The translations under genes were made by a program, and so were the position numbers. Source: JACJYC01 sp964558465 (GTDB lineage: Bacteria; Bacteroidota; Bacteroidia; Chitinophagales; Saprospiraceae). Taken from it: a stretch of DNA of 64,000 bases. The notes under the pieces were generated by a model. It did not search any database and had not been told where the DNA came from. It saw nothing but the letters and a program-made list of their open reading frames with translations. This document shows positions 1 through 8,370 of the stretch, one piece after another (the first letter of the stretch is position 1; each line of letters begins with the position of its first letter). The stretch lies in contig CAZLEF010000035.1 in NCBI GenBank assembly GCA_964558465.1, positions 1-64,000 of the forward strand, written 5' to 3'.

Positions 1-76
1 ATTCGTTTATTCGTTTATTCGTTTATTCGTTTATTCGTTTATTCGTTTATTCGTTTATTCGTTTATTCGTTTATTT
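1..76. repeat. 8-bp tandem repeat (TTCGTTTA)n
   Basis: About nine uninterrupted copies of the unit TTCGTTTA run from the window edge to about position 75 and may continue beyond it. A short hairpin, ACCAC-CGGC-GTGGT at 87-100, follows. It resembles the GTTGATTCG-type blocks at 22.8 and 31.6 kb in unit length and in having a GC-rich hairpin beside it. No coding role is visible. Confidence 0.9.
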
Positions 77-127
77 GGCGGGACACACCACCGGCGTGGT
101 AGGTTTGATTTTTAAACTTTGGATGAT

Positions 128-292
128 ATGAAAATACTACTCACCTTATTGGCCGTCGCAGGTCTGGGCCTTACGCTTATTCCTTCCATTCTGGTTTTTT
201 TTGGAAAGATCGACCTCGGCGCCCACAAAAACCTCATGCTGGCCGGATTTCTGATCTGGTTCGCGGTTGCACCTTTTTGGATGAAGGAATGA
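128..292 (+). CDS. small two-helix membrane protein
   Basis: This 54-residue reading frame starts with ATG 128 and ends with TGA 290-292. Residues about 3-23 form a hydrophobic helix (LLTLLAVAGLGLTLIPSILV). A short polar loop (GKIDLGAHKN) follows, then a second helix (LMLAGFLIWFAVAPFW) ending in a positive tail (MKE). This is the layout of a small inner-membrane hairpin protein. I do not recognise a named family, and the function is unknown. It sits alone between the TTCGTTTA repeat and the G-rich repeat at 297-495. The clean two-helix pattern and good start support a real gene, but its size keeps confidence moderate. Confidence 0.55.
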   Translation: MKILLTLLAVAGLGLTLIPSILVFFGKIDLGAHKNLMLAGFLIWFAVAPFWMKE

Positions 293-296
293 TTTT

Positions 297-495
297 GGGA
301 CTTGGTGAGCGGGGGACTTGGTGACTTGGTGAGCGGGGGACTTGGTGACTTGGTGAGCGGGGACTTGGTGACTTGGTGAGCGGGTGACTTGGAGAGGGGG
401 AGAATGCACGTTGTTTTTCACCCCCTCTCCCAATCACCAAGTCCCCAAGTCCCCCAGTCTCCCCCTTTCCCAGTCTCCCCCGTCCCCGATTCCCC
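297..495. repeat. paired-arm repeat, unit GACTTGGTGAGCGGGG
   Basis: The left arm (about 297-405) is a tandem run of GACTTGGTGA and GCGGGG words. A 14-18 nt spacer follows, then a right arm (about 419-495) in the complementary vocabulary (CACCAAGTCCCCAAGTCCCC, then CAGTCTCCCC words). The two arms can pair as a long imperfect hairpin. The same vocabulary recurs at 29510-29560 and inside a radical SAM gene at 38002-38151. The element lies between the convergent ends of the small membrane protein and the ECF sigma factor gene. Frames through it encode only low-complexity peptides. Confidence 0.85.
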
Positions 496-514
496 CGTTT
501 TATGCACAAGAGCG

Positions 515-1102
515 CTATATCCCCGCCATTTCCGTCCGCACCTTCTGGGCCCGGGTTCTCGCCCTTTTGAGTTGCATTTTGACCGCGCTTTCCGATTTTT
601 CCAGGTAGGAAGCGATCGTTTTGATCGGCAATTCGTCCTTATACTTCATTTCCAGCAGAACTTTGTCATCTGCCGGAATATTTTTCATTACGATATTCAT
701 TTGGGAAACCTTGGCCGCCAGGTGCTGTTCATAATGGCTCTCTTCGGCCAAAATAGCCGCCATTTCCAGGGCGCCGGCTATCTGGATGGATTTCCTTTTC
801 TGTTTCCTGAGGAAATCAATGCAATGATTATACGTAATCGCATAGACCCAGGTTGAAAATTTGGAATCCTTCCTGAATCTGTCCTGGTTCAGGTAGATTT
901 TCATAAAAATATCCTGAACGGCATCTTCTGCAAGCGCAGTTTCGGTCAACATAGACAGGCATTTCTGGAATACCTGGCCGGAATACTGGCTGTAAAGCAC
1001 GCTGAATTGCAGCGTATGATCCGCATTTTCAGAGATGACGCCTTTCTTCGGCGAGCCTTCGTGATGTTCTGTTTTTACTTGCAATGGTTTCAGGCAGTTC
1101 AT
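515..1102 (-). CDS. ECF-type RNA polymerase sigma factor
   Basis: A 195-residue sigma-70 family protein of the extracytoplasmic function class. Region 2 spans about residues 35-105 and contains the core-binding and -10-recognition helices (ALAEDAVQDIFMKIYLN, then FSTWVYAITYNHCIDFLRKQ). Region 4 spans about 138-187 and has a helix-turn-helix (LPIKTIASYLEKSESAVKMQ) followed by a basic tail (LKRARTRAQKVRTEM). Regions 1.1 and 3 are absent, as expected. The N-terminal 30 residues are unconserved-looking, so a later start is possible. No anti-sigma factor lies beside it, and its targets cannot be inferred. It is convergent with the small membrane protein across the paired-arm repeat. Confidence 0.92.
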   Translation of the reverse strand: MNCLKPLQVKTEHHEGSPKKGVISENADHTLQFSVLYSQYSGQVFQKCLSMLTETALAEDAVQDIFMKIYLNQDRFRKDSKFSTWVYAITYNHCIDFLRKQKRKSIQIAGALEMAAILAEESHYEQHLAAKVSQMNIVMKNIPADDKVLLEMKYKDELPIKTIASYLEKSESAVKMQLKRARTRAQKVRTEMAGI

Positions 1103-1217
1103 TTTCGGGTATTTTTTTATACCACAAAAATGGGGTGTTTTCCAGGGGTTTTGCCTCCACTTATGTTTCGAAAAGGAGGACTATTGTTTCCATTGCAGCT
1201 AAGCCGGAGTGGAGCCA

Positions 1218-2141
1218 TCATTTCATCTCCTCAATCAGGCGGGCTACGTCTTCCCTGTTGCACAACTCCGTACCGGGGTTCATGGTAGCCGCCGTGCCGC
1301 AGGCAACCCCGTATCGAAGCGCGTCCTGAAGGCTCTGTTTTTGGGACAACGCCAGCACCATTCCCGCAACCATGCTATCGCCGGCGCCGACGGTGCTTTG
1401 TTTTTCCACGACAGGAGGAGCGGCCCGGTGGGTTTCATTCCTGGTGATCAGCATGGCGCCTGCCTCGCCCATAGAGACCACGATCACTTCGCAACGCCCT
1501 TGGTTGATGACCTCCCGGGCAATGGCCTCAATTTCAGCGATTTCAATCCTTTCCCGGCCGGCCAGCGCGCTCAGTTCGCCCAGGTTGGGTTTCAAAAGGT
1601 AAGCCCCTTGTTCCGCCGCGTGCTTCAGGGCTTCGCCCGACGTATCCACCACCAATCTGGCGTTCTTCTGCCGGGCGATCACGGCGATTTTGCCAAAAAT
1701 ATCCGGCGGAACTCCGGGCGGCAAACTGCCGCTGGCGACGATAAATTCAACCCCCCCGGCTGTTTCAATCCGCTCCAGGAGCCGGCGCCATTCCGCCTCT
1801 TTTAATTCCGTTCCGGGCATGCCGAAGCGGTACTGCCGGTTGGTGGAGGTTTCGAGCACAATGATATTTTCCCGTGTTTCATTTTCGGACTCGATGACCA
1901 TGGCCGGGACCTTTTCTTTTTCCAGGAGCGCATTAAAAAATTGTCCCGTATACCCGCCTGCAGGGTAAACTGCCGTGGCTTCGCCTCCGAGTTTGCGGAT
2001 AGCCCTGGCCACGTTGATACCGCCGCCGCCCGGTTCCAGTTTGGGCGGGCCGCATTTCAGCTTTTTCTCGGGTACCAGTTCGGGCACGGTGGTGCTTTTA
2101 TCGATGCAGGGGCTAAAGGTAATCGTGAGGATTTTGTGCAT
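1218..2141 (-). CDS. PfkB-family sugar-phosphate kinase (1-phosphofructokinase/PfkB-type)
   Basis: A 307-residue ribokinase/PfkB-fold kinase, counted from ATG 2141. It has the N-terminal substrate-binding glycine run (PGGGGINVARAIRKLGG, about residues 35-52), the mid-protein KPNLGEL segment typical of the 1-PfkB/LacC/PfkB branch, and the catalytic GAGDSMVAG motif near residue 250, where Asp is the general base. The expected reaction is ATP-dependent phosphorylation of fructose-6-phosphate, fructose-1-phosphate or tagatose-6-phosphate. The sequence alone does not decide which. An in-frame TTG two codons upstream is possible. It lies downstream of the GH30 gene on the same strand with a gap of 45 bases, so the two may be co-transcribed. 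Confidence 0.9.
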   Translation of the reverse strand: MHKILTITFSPCIDKSTTVPELVPEKKLKCGPPKLEPGGGGINVARAIRKLGGEATAVYPAGGYTGQFFNALLEKEKVPAMVIESENETRENIIVLETSTNRQYRFGMPGTELKEAEWRRLLERIETAGGVEFIVASGSLPPGVPPDIFGKIAVIARQKNARLVVDTSGEALKHAAEQGAYLLKPNLGELSALAGRERIEIAEIEAIAREVINQGRCEVIVVSMGEAGAMLITRNETHRAAPPVVEKQSTVGAGDSMVAGMVLALSQKQSLQDALRYGVACGTAATMNPGTELCNREDVARLIEEMK

Positions 2142-2186
2142 AAGCAATTCAAATAATAAGTTGGTTGGACATCTGCCTTATTCCCA

Positions 2187-3653
2187 TCAATACACCACCG
2201 TCTGTATGGCATGCGGAGGGATAGCGATATCAGCCGCCTGGCCGCCGGCATACAAATGATAGGTTACAGATTGGTCGCTCTGGTTCATGACCACGGTAGC
2301 CATCTTGCCGTCTGTATTCAAAAAAGAGGTCGCCAGCAAGTGGCTCCGGCTGGCGGTAGCGCCGACCCTTTTGGCGCCGGGGCGAATAAATTTGGAGAAA
2401 TGCCCGATATAATAATACGAAGGGGTGTAAATCAGTTCTCCCGTACCCGTATCTGCGTGAATGGGCGCAAAACAGAAATTCCCGACGTGGTTGGGCCCGC
2501 CGGTTTGATCCAGGAGGATGTTCCAGTCCGTCCAGCCCACCGTGCCGTTGTTGAAGTCGTTGATCATGGAGAGGCCGTAACGTTCGGCGTTGGGCCAGTA
2601 TTGGTAACGGTCGGCGCTGAACCTTTCCACGCAGCCTTCCGTGAACAGGAGATGTTTGTCGGGATAAGCTTTGTAAACCTCACCTACATTTTCAAACATG
2701 GGTTGCCCGCCGGCCCAGGTTTCGTACCAGTGGAACCCGATCCCCCAGGCGTATTTGGAGGCTTCCGGGTCGCTGAAGATGGTATTGGCCCGGTGATTGA
2801 TCAGGTCGCGGTTATGGTCCCAAACTACGATCCTTTTATCACCCAGACCCGCTTTTTCCAGGGTTGGGCCGAGGTAATTTTTCAGAAAATCCCTTTCCTC
2901 CTCCGCGGAGTAGATGCACGATTCCCAGCGTTGGGTAGCCATGGGCTCGTTTTGAACGGTGACCCCCCAGATGGGCATGCCTTCCGCTTCGTAAGCTTTG
3001 ATGAACCGGACGAAATAATCCGCCCAGGATTGAAAATACTCCGGCAGCAGTTTTCCGCCCTGCAACATGTTCCTGCTGTCTTTCATAAAAGCGGGCGGGC
3101 TCCACGGGCTGGCGTACAACAACAGCGTTCCGCCGGCCGCCCCGATGGCCTTTTTGATCATCGGTATCCGGAATTGGCGGTCATGGCCGATGTCGAAGGT
3201 CTTTAATTCCTTGTCTTCATCCGAAACATAGGTATAACTGCCGCTGCTGAAGTCGCAGCTGTGGATGGTGGTGCGCAGTAGGGAATAACCGATCCCGGCC
3301 TCCGGGTCGTAATAAGCCTTCAGGAATTCCTGCTGCTTCGCCTCCGGCAGGCGGGCAAAAACTTCGGCGGAAGCGTCGGTGATCGCGCCGCCGACCCCCA
3401 GGAAGGTCTGAAAGATGTTGGCGGGATTGACAAATACGGAGATCTCCGATTCAATGGGTTGACCCGTCGGTTTAAACACCGGACTGTCTGTGAGCGTCAA
3501 CCGCAATTCAGTGCTGTCGGCAGTGGTGTACACGGTTGCGGTTTTGCCTTCGGCGGAGAAAAACGGTTGCCGGGGTTGCGGCATTGGTTCCGGTTTTGGT
3601 GAACAGGCGTAAATCAAAGCAGACAAAGATACCATGGCGATGCGGCTATTCAT
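2187..3653 (-). CDS. glycoside hydrolase family 30 (glucosylceramidase-like) lipoprotein
   Basis: A 488-residue GH30 enzyme. The N-terminus is a lipoprotein-like signal with Cys17 (ALIYAC), so it is probably membrane-anchored outside the cytoplasm. The (beta/alpha)8 domain begins near residue 75 with FQTFLGVGGAITDASA, a GH30 hallmark. Glu236 in QNEP is the expected acid/base and Glu339 in TEGC the expected nucleophile. ASPWSPPAFMK (about 181-191) is also typical. A beta-sandwich tail covers the last 80 residues or so. The family cleaves beta-linked glucosides, xylosides or related glycans, and the substrate is not determined here. The sugar kinase gene immediately downstream fits use of the released sugar. 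Confidence 0.93.
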   Translation of the reverse strand: MNSRIAMVSLSALIYACSPKPEPMPQPRQPFFSAEGKTATVYTTADSTELRLTLTDSPVFKPTGQPIESEISVFVNPANIFQTFLGVGGAITDASAEVFARLPEAKQQEFLKAYYDPEAGIGYSLLRTTIHSCDFSSGSYTYVSDEDKELKTFDIGHDRQFRIPMIKKAIGAAGGTLLLYASPWSPPAFMKDSRNMLQGGKLLPEYFQSWADYFVRFIKAYEAEGMPIWGVTVQNEPMATQRWESCIYSAEEERDFLKNYLGPTLEKAGLGDKRIVVWDHNRDLINHRANTIFSDPEASKYAWGIGFHWYETWAGGQPMFENVGEVYKAYPDKHLLFTEGCVERFSADRYQYWPNAERYGLSMINDFNNGTVGWTDWNILLDQTGGPNHVGNFCFAPIHADTGTGELIYTPSYYYIGHFSKFIRPGAKRVGATASRSHLLATSFLNTDGKMATVVMNQSDQSVTYHLYAGGQAADIAIPPHAIQTVVY

Positions 3654-3754
3654 ATTTTTTCTTTCGGGTAAAAATAGTGAATTATTATTCTAATCTTTCC
3701 AATTCCTCACCGGCCTCCCCGTTTTCCCACACGATCATCTTCAACACCTTGCTT

Positions 3755-4255
3755 TTATTTGCGGGTGGCCGGACCATGGTCGTAACTTAATATCCGCGCC
3801 ATTTTCCACACGCCATCCTTGTACAACCAAACGTGGGTGAATTTGGCCAACCCGTCGAGCCGCTCCGGCTTGCCCTTCTCCAGGACATAAAACACATGTT
3901 CCCCCGTAAGGATCGCGCCGTAGCCCTCCAACGGGTAAACCGCCACGCTGCCTTCCACTGCCTCCCGGCGAAGCCTGAAATTTTCATTGCCGCACAACCC
4001 GTTTTTGACCGTTTCCATAAAACGGGCACGAGTCGTCGTTAAGCCTGCTTTGTCATGATAAAACTCTACGTCCTCCGTAAAAAAATCGCCCATCTGGTCT
4101 ATGTCGCAGGCGTTGTATGCCTGCCAGAAAAGACTGTCGTGGTGGAGGATGACCATTTCCGTTTCCAGGGTAGAGGGCTGCTGGGTTTGCCCTTGTAATG
4201 GCGAAATCACCAAACCGATTGCGGCTATGATGACCGGGTAAAAAACAGATTTCAT
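3755..4255 (-). CDS. exported SnoaL-like/DUF4440 (NTF2-fold) protein
   Basis: A 166-residue protein. An N-terminal signal peptide (MKSVFYPVIIAAIGLVISPLQGQ) is followed by an NTF2-like fold: helix LFWQAYNACDIDQMGDFFTEDVEFYHDKAG, then strands ending in KFTHVWLYKDGVWKMARILSYDH. This matches the DUF4440/SnoaL-like families, small alpha+beta cones that bind hydrophobic ligands or act as minor hydrolases or isomerases. No specific substrate can be assigned. It is transcribed away from the S9 peptidase gene, and the 190-base gap between them holds the divergent promoters. Confidence 0.82.
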   Translation of the reverse strand: MKSVFYPVIIAAIGLVISPLQGQTQQPSTLETEMVILHHDSLFWQAYNACDIDQMGDFFTEDVEFYHDKAGLTTTRARFMETVKNGLCGNENFRLRREAVEGSVAVYPLEGYGAILTGEHVFYVLEKGKPERLDGLAKFTHVWLYKDGVWKMARILSYDHGPATRK

Positions 4256-4416
4256 GTTCCTTGATTAAGAATGAAAAAATGAACCCTGCGAGGTTTGACC
4301 GGGCAAAGATAATAGAAATATAATGTACTATGCAACACAAGGTACTATCCATTACACAAATACGCTGCAAACCTTGAGAAATGATCGACCAATAATAAAA
4401 ACCCCCGATTTTTTTT

Positions 4417-4424
4417 TAAATTTG
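4417..4424 (+). promoter_or_regulatory. candidate Bacteroidota -7 element TAAATTTG
   Basis: TAAATTTG matches the TAnnTTTG -7 consensus of this phylum and lies 25 bases before the ATG of the S9 peptidase gene. No clear -33 TTTG was found at the right distance, so the call rests on the -7 match and position. Confidence 0.4.
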
Positions 4425-4448
4425 GACATCAAACCAAATAGCACCCGT

Positions 4449-6461
4449 ATGAAAAACCTGACTTGCCTGTTTGCGGCCTTACTCCTGGGCCTTGCTTTAC
4501 TGTCTGCTCAATCCACCAAATGGACGCCCGCCGAAATGATGAATTTCAAAAGAGTCGGAAATCCAACTATTTCACCCGATGGAAAATTGATCGCCTACAC
4601 CATCGGGACAGCGAGAATGGATGGCGAAAATTCTGATTTTTTAACCCATGTCTGGGTGACTTCCACCGACGGCAAAACGAATTACCCGTTTACTTTCGGG
4701 GATAAATCCTGCTCGAACCCCCAGTTTTCTCCGGACGGTCAGTTCCTGGCCTTTACGTCGTCCAGGGGCAAGGACGGTAAAAACCAGATCTACGCCCTCC
4801 GGCTGGCCGGCGGGGAGGCAGAACTCATTACCTCGGTTCCCAACGGGGTCGGCAATTACAAGTGGTCGCCGGACGGCGCCCGGATCGCCTTTACCATGAT
4901 CGATACGCTGCCGGCGTCTGAAGAGAAAGCACGCAAAGAGAAAAAGGACTGGACCGTGGTGGATGAATTCCAGAAAGCCCAGCTTTTCACGGTTACCCTG
5001 GCCAAAAACGACAAAGGCCAATACCCGGTAAAACGCCTCACCAAAGGTGATTTTCATGTCTCAGGGTTCAACTGGTCGCCGGATAACAAAACCATTGTAT
5101 TCTCCCATCAGGCGGCGCCCTGGGTAGATACCTGGGTCACCTCGGATATTTCGACGGTCCCTGCCGACAGCGGATCGCTGAAACCTTTGGTCGCTTCTCC
5201 TGGCCTGGACGCAAACCCTGTTTATTCCAACGACGGCAGGTGGATCGCCTATATTTCCGACAATGGGGATGTCAACTGGGCCCGTAAACAGCACGTCTAC
5301 ATCATCCCGGCCCAAGGCGGAACGCCCAGACAACTGGCCCCCACGCCGGATGAACAACCTAATCTTATCGGATGGACCGCCGACGACAAGGGCCTCCTGG
5401 TCAGCGAATCCTTTCACACGACCTCCATCCTGGGCCTTTTGCCGGCCGATGGAGCGGCGTTGAAGAAACTCGGCGTCCATCAGAACACCGGTATTTCCGG
5501 AGGTTTCAGCATGAATAAAAAAGGGGAGCTGGCTTATTTGTACCAAAGCCCGGAATTGCCGCCTGACATTTATACCGCCAGCCTTGCCAACATGGCCGGC
5601 CGGAAACTCACGGATATACATGCCGGCTACCTGAAAGGCAAAACGGTCGCCAAAACCGAAGTAATCTCCTGGAAATCCAAAGACGGGAAATATACCATTG
5701 AAGGATTGCTGACTTACCCGATGGGGTATGAAAAAGGCAAAAAATACCCGATGATTCTCAATGTGCACGGCGGTCCCGCCGGGGTTTTTGCCCAGAATTT
5801 CACCGGCGCCAGTTCGGTATATCCCATCCAGGCCTTCGCGCAACAGGGGTATTTTGTACTCCGGCCCAACCCGCGCGGCAGCAGCGGGTACGGTACGGAA
5901 TTCCGGCGCGCCAATTACCGCGACTGGGGCAACAACGATTACGAAGACCTGATGGCGGGTGTCGACAAGGTCATTGCCGACGGCCTGGCCCACCCCGACA
6001 GCCTCTGCGAAACGGGGTGGAGTTACGGCGGTTATATGACTTCCATGATCATCACCAAAACCGACCGCTTCAAGGCCGTGATGGCCGGGGCGCCGGTCAC
6101 CAACCTGATGAGCTTTAATGGCACGGCAGACATCCCCAGCTTCCTGCCCAGTTATTTCGGCGCCGAATTCTGGGACGACCAGAAGGTGTATGAAGATCAC
6201 TCAGCCATGTTTCAGATCAAAAACGCCAAAACGCCGACGCTGGTCGTCCACGGCCTGTCCGACGACCGGGTGCCGCCCGAACAGGGATACCAATTGCACC
6301 GCGCCCTGCAGCGCCTGGGGGTACCCACCAAAATGGTGGCCTATCCCCGGCAGCCGCATGGTTTTGTGGAGCCGAAATTCATCCAGGATGTGGGTGAAAG
6401 GGTCACCGAATGGTTTGACCATTATTTGGGCAGAAACCAGAAACAGACGGTCAAACCTTAA
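4449..6461 (+). CDS. S9-family prolyl oligopeptidase/acylaminoacyl-peptidase, exported
   Basis: 670 residues counted from ATG 4449, chosen because it opens with a signal peptide (MKNLTCLFAALLLGLALLSAQ). The first 400 or so residues form a beta-propeller with repeated SPDGK/R-type blades. The C-terminal alpha/beta-hydrolase has its nucleophile Ser525 in GWSYGGY, Asp605 in HGLSDDRVP and His637 in QPHGF, a complete catalytic triad. These enzymes cleave short peptides entering through the propeller, here probably in the periplasm. The reading frame is open further upstream, but that part has no homology-like character. Its stop overlaps the convergent GlxA-type gene by 11 bases. Confidence 0.94.
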   Translation: MKNLTCLFAALLLGLALLSAQSTKWTPAEMMNFKRVGNPTISPDGKLIAYTIGTARMDGENSDFLTHVWVTSTDGKTNYPFTFGDKSCSNPQFSPDGQFLAFTSSRGKDGKNQIYALRLAGGEAELITSVPNGVGNYKWSPDGARIAFTMIDTLPASEEKARKEKKDWTVVDEFQKAQLFTVTLAKNDKGQYPVKRLTKGDFHVSGFNWSPDNKTIVFSHQAAPWVDTWVTSDISTVPADSGSLKPLVASPGLDANPVYSNDGRWIAYISDNGDVNWARKQHVYIIPAQGGTPRQLAPTPDEQPNLIGWTADDKGLLVSESFHTTSILGLLPADGAALKKLGVHQNTGISGGFSMNKKGELAYLYQSPELPPDIYTASLANMAGRKLTDIHAGYLKGKTVAKTEVISWKSKDGKYTIEGLLTYPMGYEKGKKYPMILNVHGGPAGVFAQNFTGASSVYPIQAFAQQGYFVLRPNPRGSSGYGTEFRRANYRDWGNNDYEDLMAGVDKVIADGLAHPDSLCETGWSYGGYMTSMIITKTDRFKAVMAGAPVTNLMSFNGTADIPSFLPSYFGAEFWDDQKVYEDHSAMFQIKNAKTPTLVVHGLSDDRVPPEQGYQLHRALQRLGVPTKMVAYPRQPHGFVEPKFIQDVGERVTEWFDHYLGRNQKQTVKP

Positions 6462-7473
6462 AAATGCCTGAAACCTCCGAGGTTTTCGAAACCTCGGAGG
6501 TTTGATGTTCCTTCCGGAAAGCCCCCGGCGTGGCCCCCTTTTTTTGTTTCCAGAGTCTTAAAAACTGGCGGCTGGCTTCAAACCCGCATTCCAGGGCGAT
6601 TTCCTTGACCGACATCTCCGTGTGCAGCAACAATTGTTCGCCGTGCGCAATTCGCAGGTTATCCCGATAAGCCTGCATGCTTTGACCGGTGTAATCCTTA
6701 AAAAGCCTCGACAATTGCCGGGTGCTCCGGTTCATCTGCCGGGCGAGGTCTTCGATGGTGAAACGGGCTTCCAGGTGGTTGGCCAGGATCTCCTGAGCGC
6801 GATAAACGTCGGCGTGGAAGTGGTTTTCAAAATCCAGAAAAATGTTTTTCTGTTCTTTGGTGTTGGCCCTGCGCACATTGATCACCATTTCCTGCGCCAC
6901 CTTTGCCGCCAACAAGGGGCTGCGCCATTTTTCCAGCAGGGAAAGCGCCATATCGATGCCGGCTGTCATGCCCGCGCTGGTGAATATGCCTTTGTCAAAC
7001 ACATACATGCGGTTTTCCAACAGGCGCGCGTTCGGGTATTGTTTCCGGATAAATGCCGAACATTTCCAATGACAGGTGCAGTCCACCCCATCGAGCAATC
7101 CCATTTTCCCAAGGGCCAGTGCGCCCGAACAGATCGACCCCAGGTAAACCCCTTTTCTTTTTTGTTCCCACATCCATTTTTTGGCGCGTGCGATGTGCAA
7201 GTCCAACTCACCCGCCTCAAAACTTTTGAAATCCATGCCCGGCACACAAACAAAATCGCCCTTGCTCAGCGTGAGGTCCTTCAGTCGACAAGCCGGCAAA
7301 AGCGGAAGCCCCTGCGAACTGTCCACTTGCGGGTCCGTCGAGGCATAATACAGACTGAACTTTTGCCGGCCCAGGGCATTGGCTTCGTAAAATACCTGCG
7401 CTGCGCCGGCCAGATCGAGCAGATGGATCTTGGGAAACAACAAGAAAACGATTTTGACGGGCCTCATAACCAT
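6451..7473 (-). CDS. GlxA-family transcriptional regulator (DJ-1/PfpI domain plus AraC HTH)
   Basis: A 340-residue fusion. Residues 5-190 form a DJ-1/PfpI glutamine-amidotransferase-like domain with Cys115 at the nucleophile elbow (GSICSGALAL). Residues about 225-325 form an AraC/XylS double helix-turn-helix (FTIEDLARQMNRSTRQLSRL, then MSVKEIALECGFEASRQFLR). It probably senses a small molecule through the first domain and controls the divergent DJ-1 gene 99 bases away. The final residues (TSEVSKTSEVSG) are written by a perfect inverted repeat at 6471-6503 and have no counterpart expected in the family. A second ATG two codons in is also possible. Confidence 0.92.
   Translation of the reverse strand: MVMRPVKIVFLLFPKIHLLDLAGAAQVFYEANALGRQKFSLYYASTDPQVDSSQGLPLLPACRLKDLTLSKGDFVCVPGMDFKSFEAGELDLHIARAKKWMWEQKRKGVYLGSICSGALALGKMGLLDGVDCTCHWKCSAFIRKQYPNARLLENRMYVFDKGIFTSAGMTAGIDMALSLLEKWRSPLLAAKVAQEMVINVRRANTKEQKNIFLDFENHFHADVYRAQEILANHLEARFTIEDLARQMNRSTRQLSRLFKDYTGQSMQAYRDNLRIAHGEQLLLHTEMSVKEIALECGFEASRQFLRLWKQKKGATPGAFRKEHQTSEVSKTSEVSGIFKV
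6471..6503. terminator. perfect 15-bp inverted repeat, probable bidirectional terminator
   Basis: AAACCTCCGAGGTTT and AAACCTCGGAGGTTT flank a TCG loop: 15 paired bases without a mismatch. It sits 9 bases after the stop of the S9 peptidase and inside the last codons of the convergent GlxA-type gene, so it could end transcription in both directions. It lacks a long T-tract, so attenuation or an RNA-stability role is an alternative. Confidence 0.65.
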
Positions 7474-7503
7474 TTGATTTGAGCGACAATTTAAGCCAAA
7501 AAA

Positions 7504-7520
7504 ATGTCTTTAAAAGACAT
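7504..7520. promoter_or_regulatory. operator-like palindrome in a divergent promoter
   Basis: ATGTCTT-TAA-AAGACAT is a perfect 7-bp inverted repeat between the divergent GlxA-type regulator and the DJ-1 gene. Its position suits a regulator binding site for one or both promoters. AraC proteins often use direct repeats, so the binding protein is uncertain. Confidence 0.45.
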
Positions 7521-7546
7521 ATTTACCATCTTGCCCGAAAGGCGGT

Positions 7547-7554
7547 TAACTTTG
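7547..7554 (+). promoter_or_regulatory. candidate -7 element TAACTTTG
   Basis: TAACTTTG fits the TAnnTTTG consensus and ends 18 bases before the ATG of the DJ-1/metal-binding-domain gene. The operator-like palindrome lies 27 bases upstream, about where a -33 contact would be made. Confidence 0.45.
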
Positions 7555-7572
7555 TAATCAAATCACCCGACT

Positions 7573-8370
7573 ATGCAAAATCTGATCAGAATCCTTTTGA
7601 CGGCGGTTTGCGCCTGCTTATTCCTTGCTTTCCATCCGCAATCGGCCGCCGTGGCCGGCATCGAAGAAAGCTATATCTGCCCGCCTTGCGGCAGGAGTTG
7701 CGACAACCTTCATTTCACCAAACCCGGCCAATGCCCGGAATGTCAAATGCCCCTTGTTCCGAAAAGTAACATCAAAAACGTGGCCATCTTCCTTTACGAA
7801 GGTGTCGAGATCCTGGATTTCAGCGGCCCGGGCGAAGTATTTGCCGCCGCCGGCAGCGACAAAGGCCGTTTCAAAGTCTATACCGTTGCCGCAACCAAAG
7901 ACCCCATCCTGAGCCAGGGTTTTGTCAGGATACAGCCCGAATTTTCCATCGCCGATTGCCCGACGCCGGATATCATCGTTCTGCCGGGCGGGAACACCGG
8001 GCCATCGGTCAACAATCCGGCGGTTATTGCCTGGGTGCAAAAACATGCTCCGGATCTCGAGGCTGCCTTATCCGTCTGCACCGGCGCATTTATCCTGGAA
8101 AAAGCCGGCCTGCTCGAAGGAAAAAAGGCGACCACCTGGCACGGCGCCATTGACAGGCTCCGCAAAGTCGCCACAAAAACCGAGGTGCTCGAAAATGTGC
8201 GCTGGGTGGACAACGGCAATATCGTGACCACCGCCGGCGTCTCCGCAGGTATCGACGGCGCCCTGCATCTGGTGGAACGCATACTCGGCAAGGAAGCCGC
8301 CGTCGCAACCGCCAGGTATATGGAGTACGACAAGTGGAGGCCGGAGGATGGGGTGGTGAATATCAAATAA
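7573..8370 (+). CDS. exported DJ-1/PfpI protein with N-terminal metal-binding domain
   Basis: 265 residues. A signal peptide covers about residues 1-28. A compact five-cysteine module follows (Cys36, Cys39, Cys43, Cys54, Cys57; CPPC...CPECQM), matching the heavy-metal-binding domain found in copper/zinc efflux proteins. Residues 65-250 form a DJ-1/PfpI domain with nucleophile Cys169 in LSVCTGAFIL. Family members act as isonitrile hydratases, deglycase-like enzymes or chaperones, and no substrate is evident. It is divergent from the GlxA-type regulator, whose sensor domain is a paralogue. The next gene downstream carries the same metal-binding module, so the set may respond to metal or electrophile stress (inference). 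Confidence 0.88.
   Translation: MQNLIRILLTAVCACLFLAFHPQSAAVAGIEESYICPPCGRSCDNLHFTKPGQCPECQMPLVPKSNIKNVAIFLYEGVEILDFSGPGEVFAAAGSDKGRFKVYTVAATKDPILSQGFVRIQPEFSIADCPTPDIIVLPGGNTGPSVNNPAVIAWVQKHAPDLEAALSVCTGAFILEKAGLLEGKKATTWHGAIDRLRKVATKTEVLENVRWVDNGNIVTTAGVSAGIDGALHLVERILGKEAAVATARYMEYDKWRPEDGVVNIK

Noticed and set aside
146..509. Serine/proline/histidine-rich small frames on the minus strand
   Set aside because: They are translations of the GACTTGGTGA repeat; the peptide repeat follows the DNA repeat.
2211..3206. 331-codon open frame antisense to the GH30 gene
   Set aside because: It lies wholly within a clear GH30 gene with both catalytic glutamates and has no family-like sequence.
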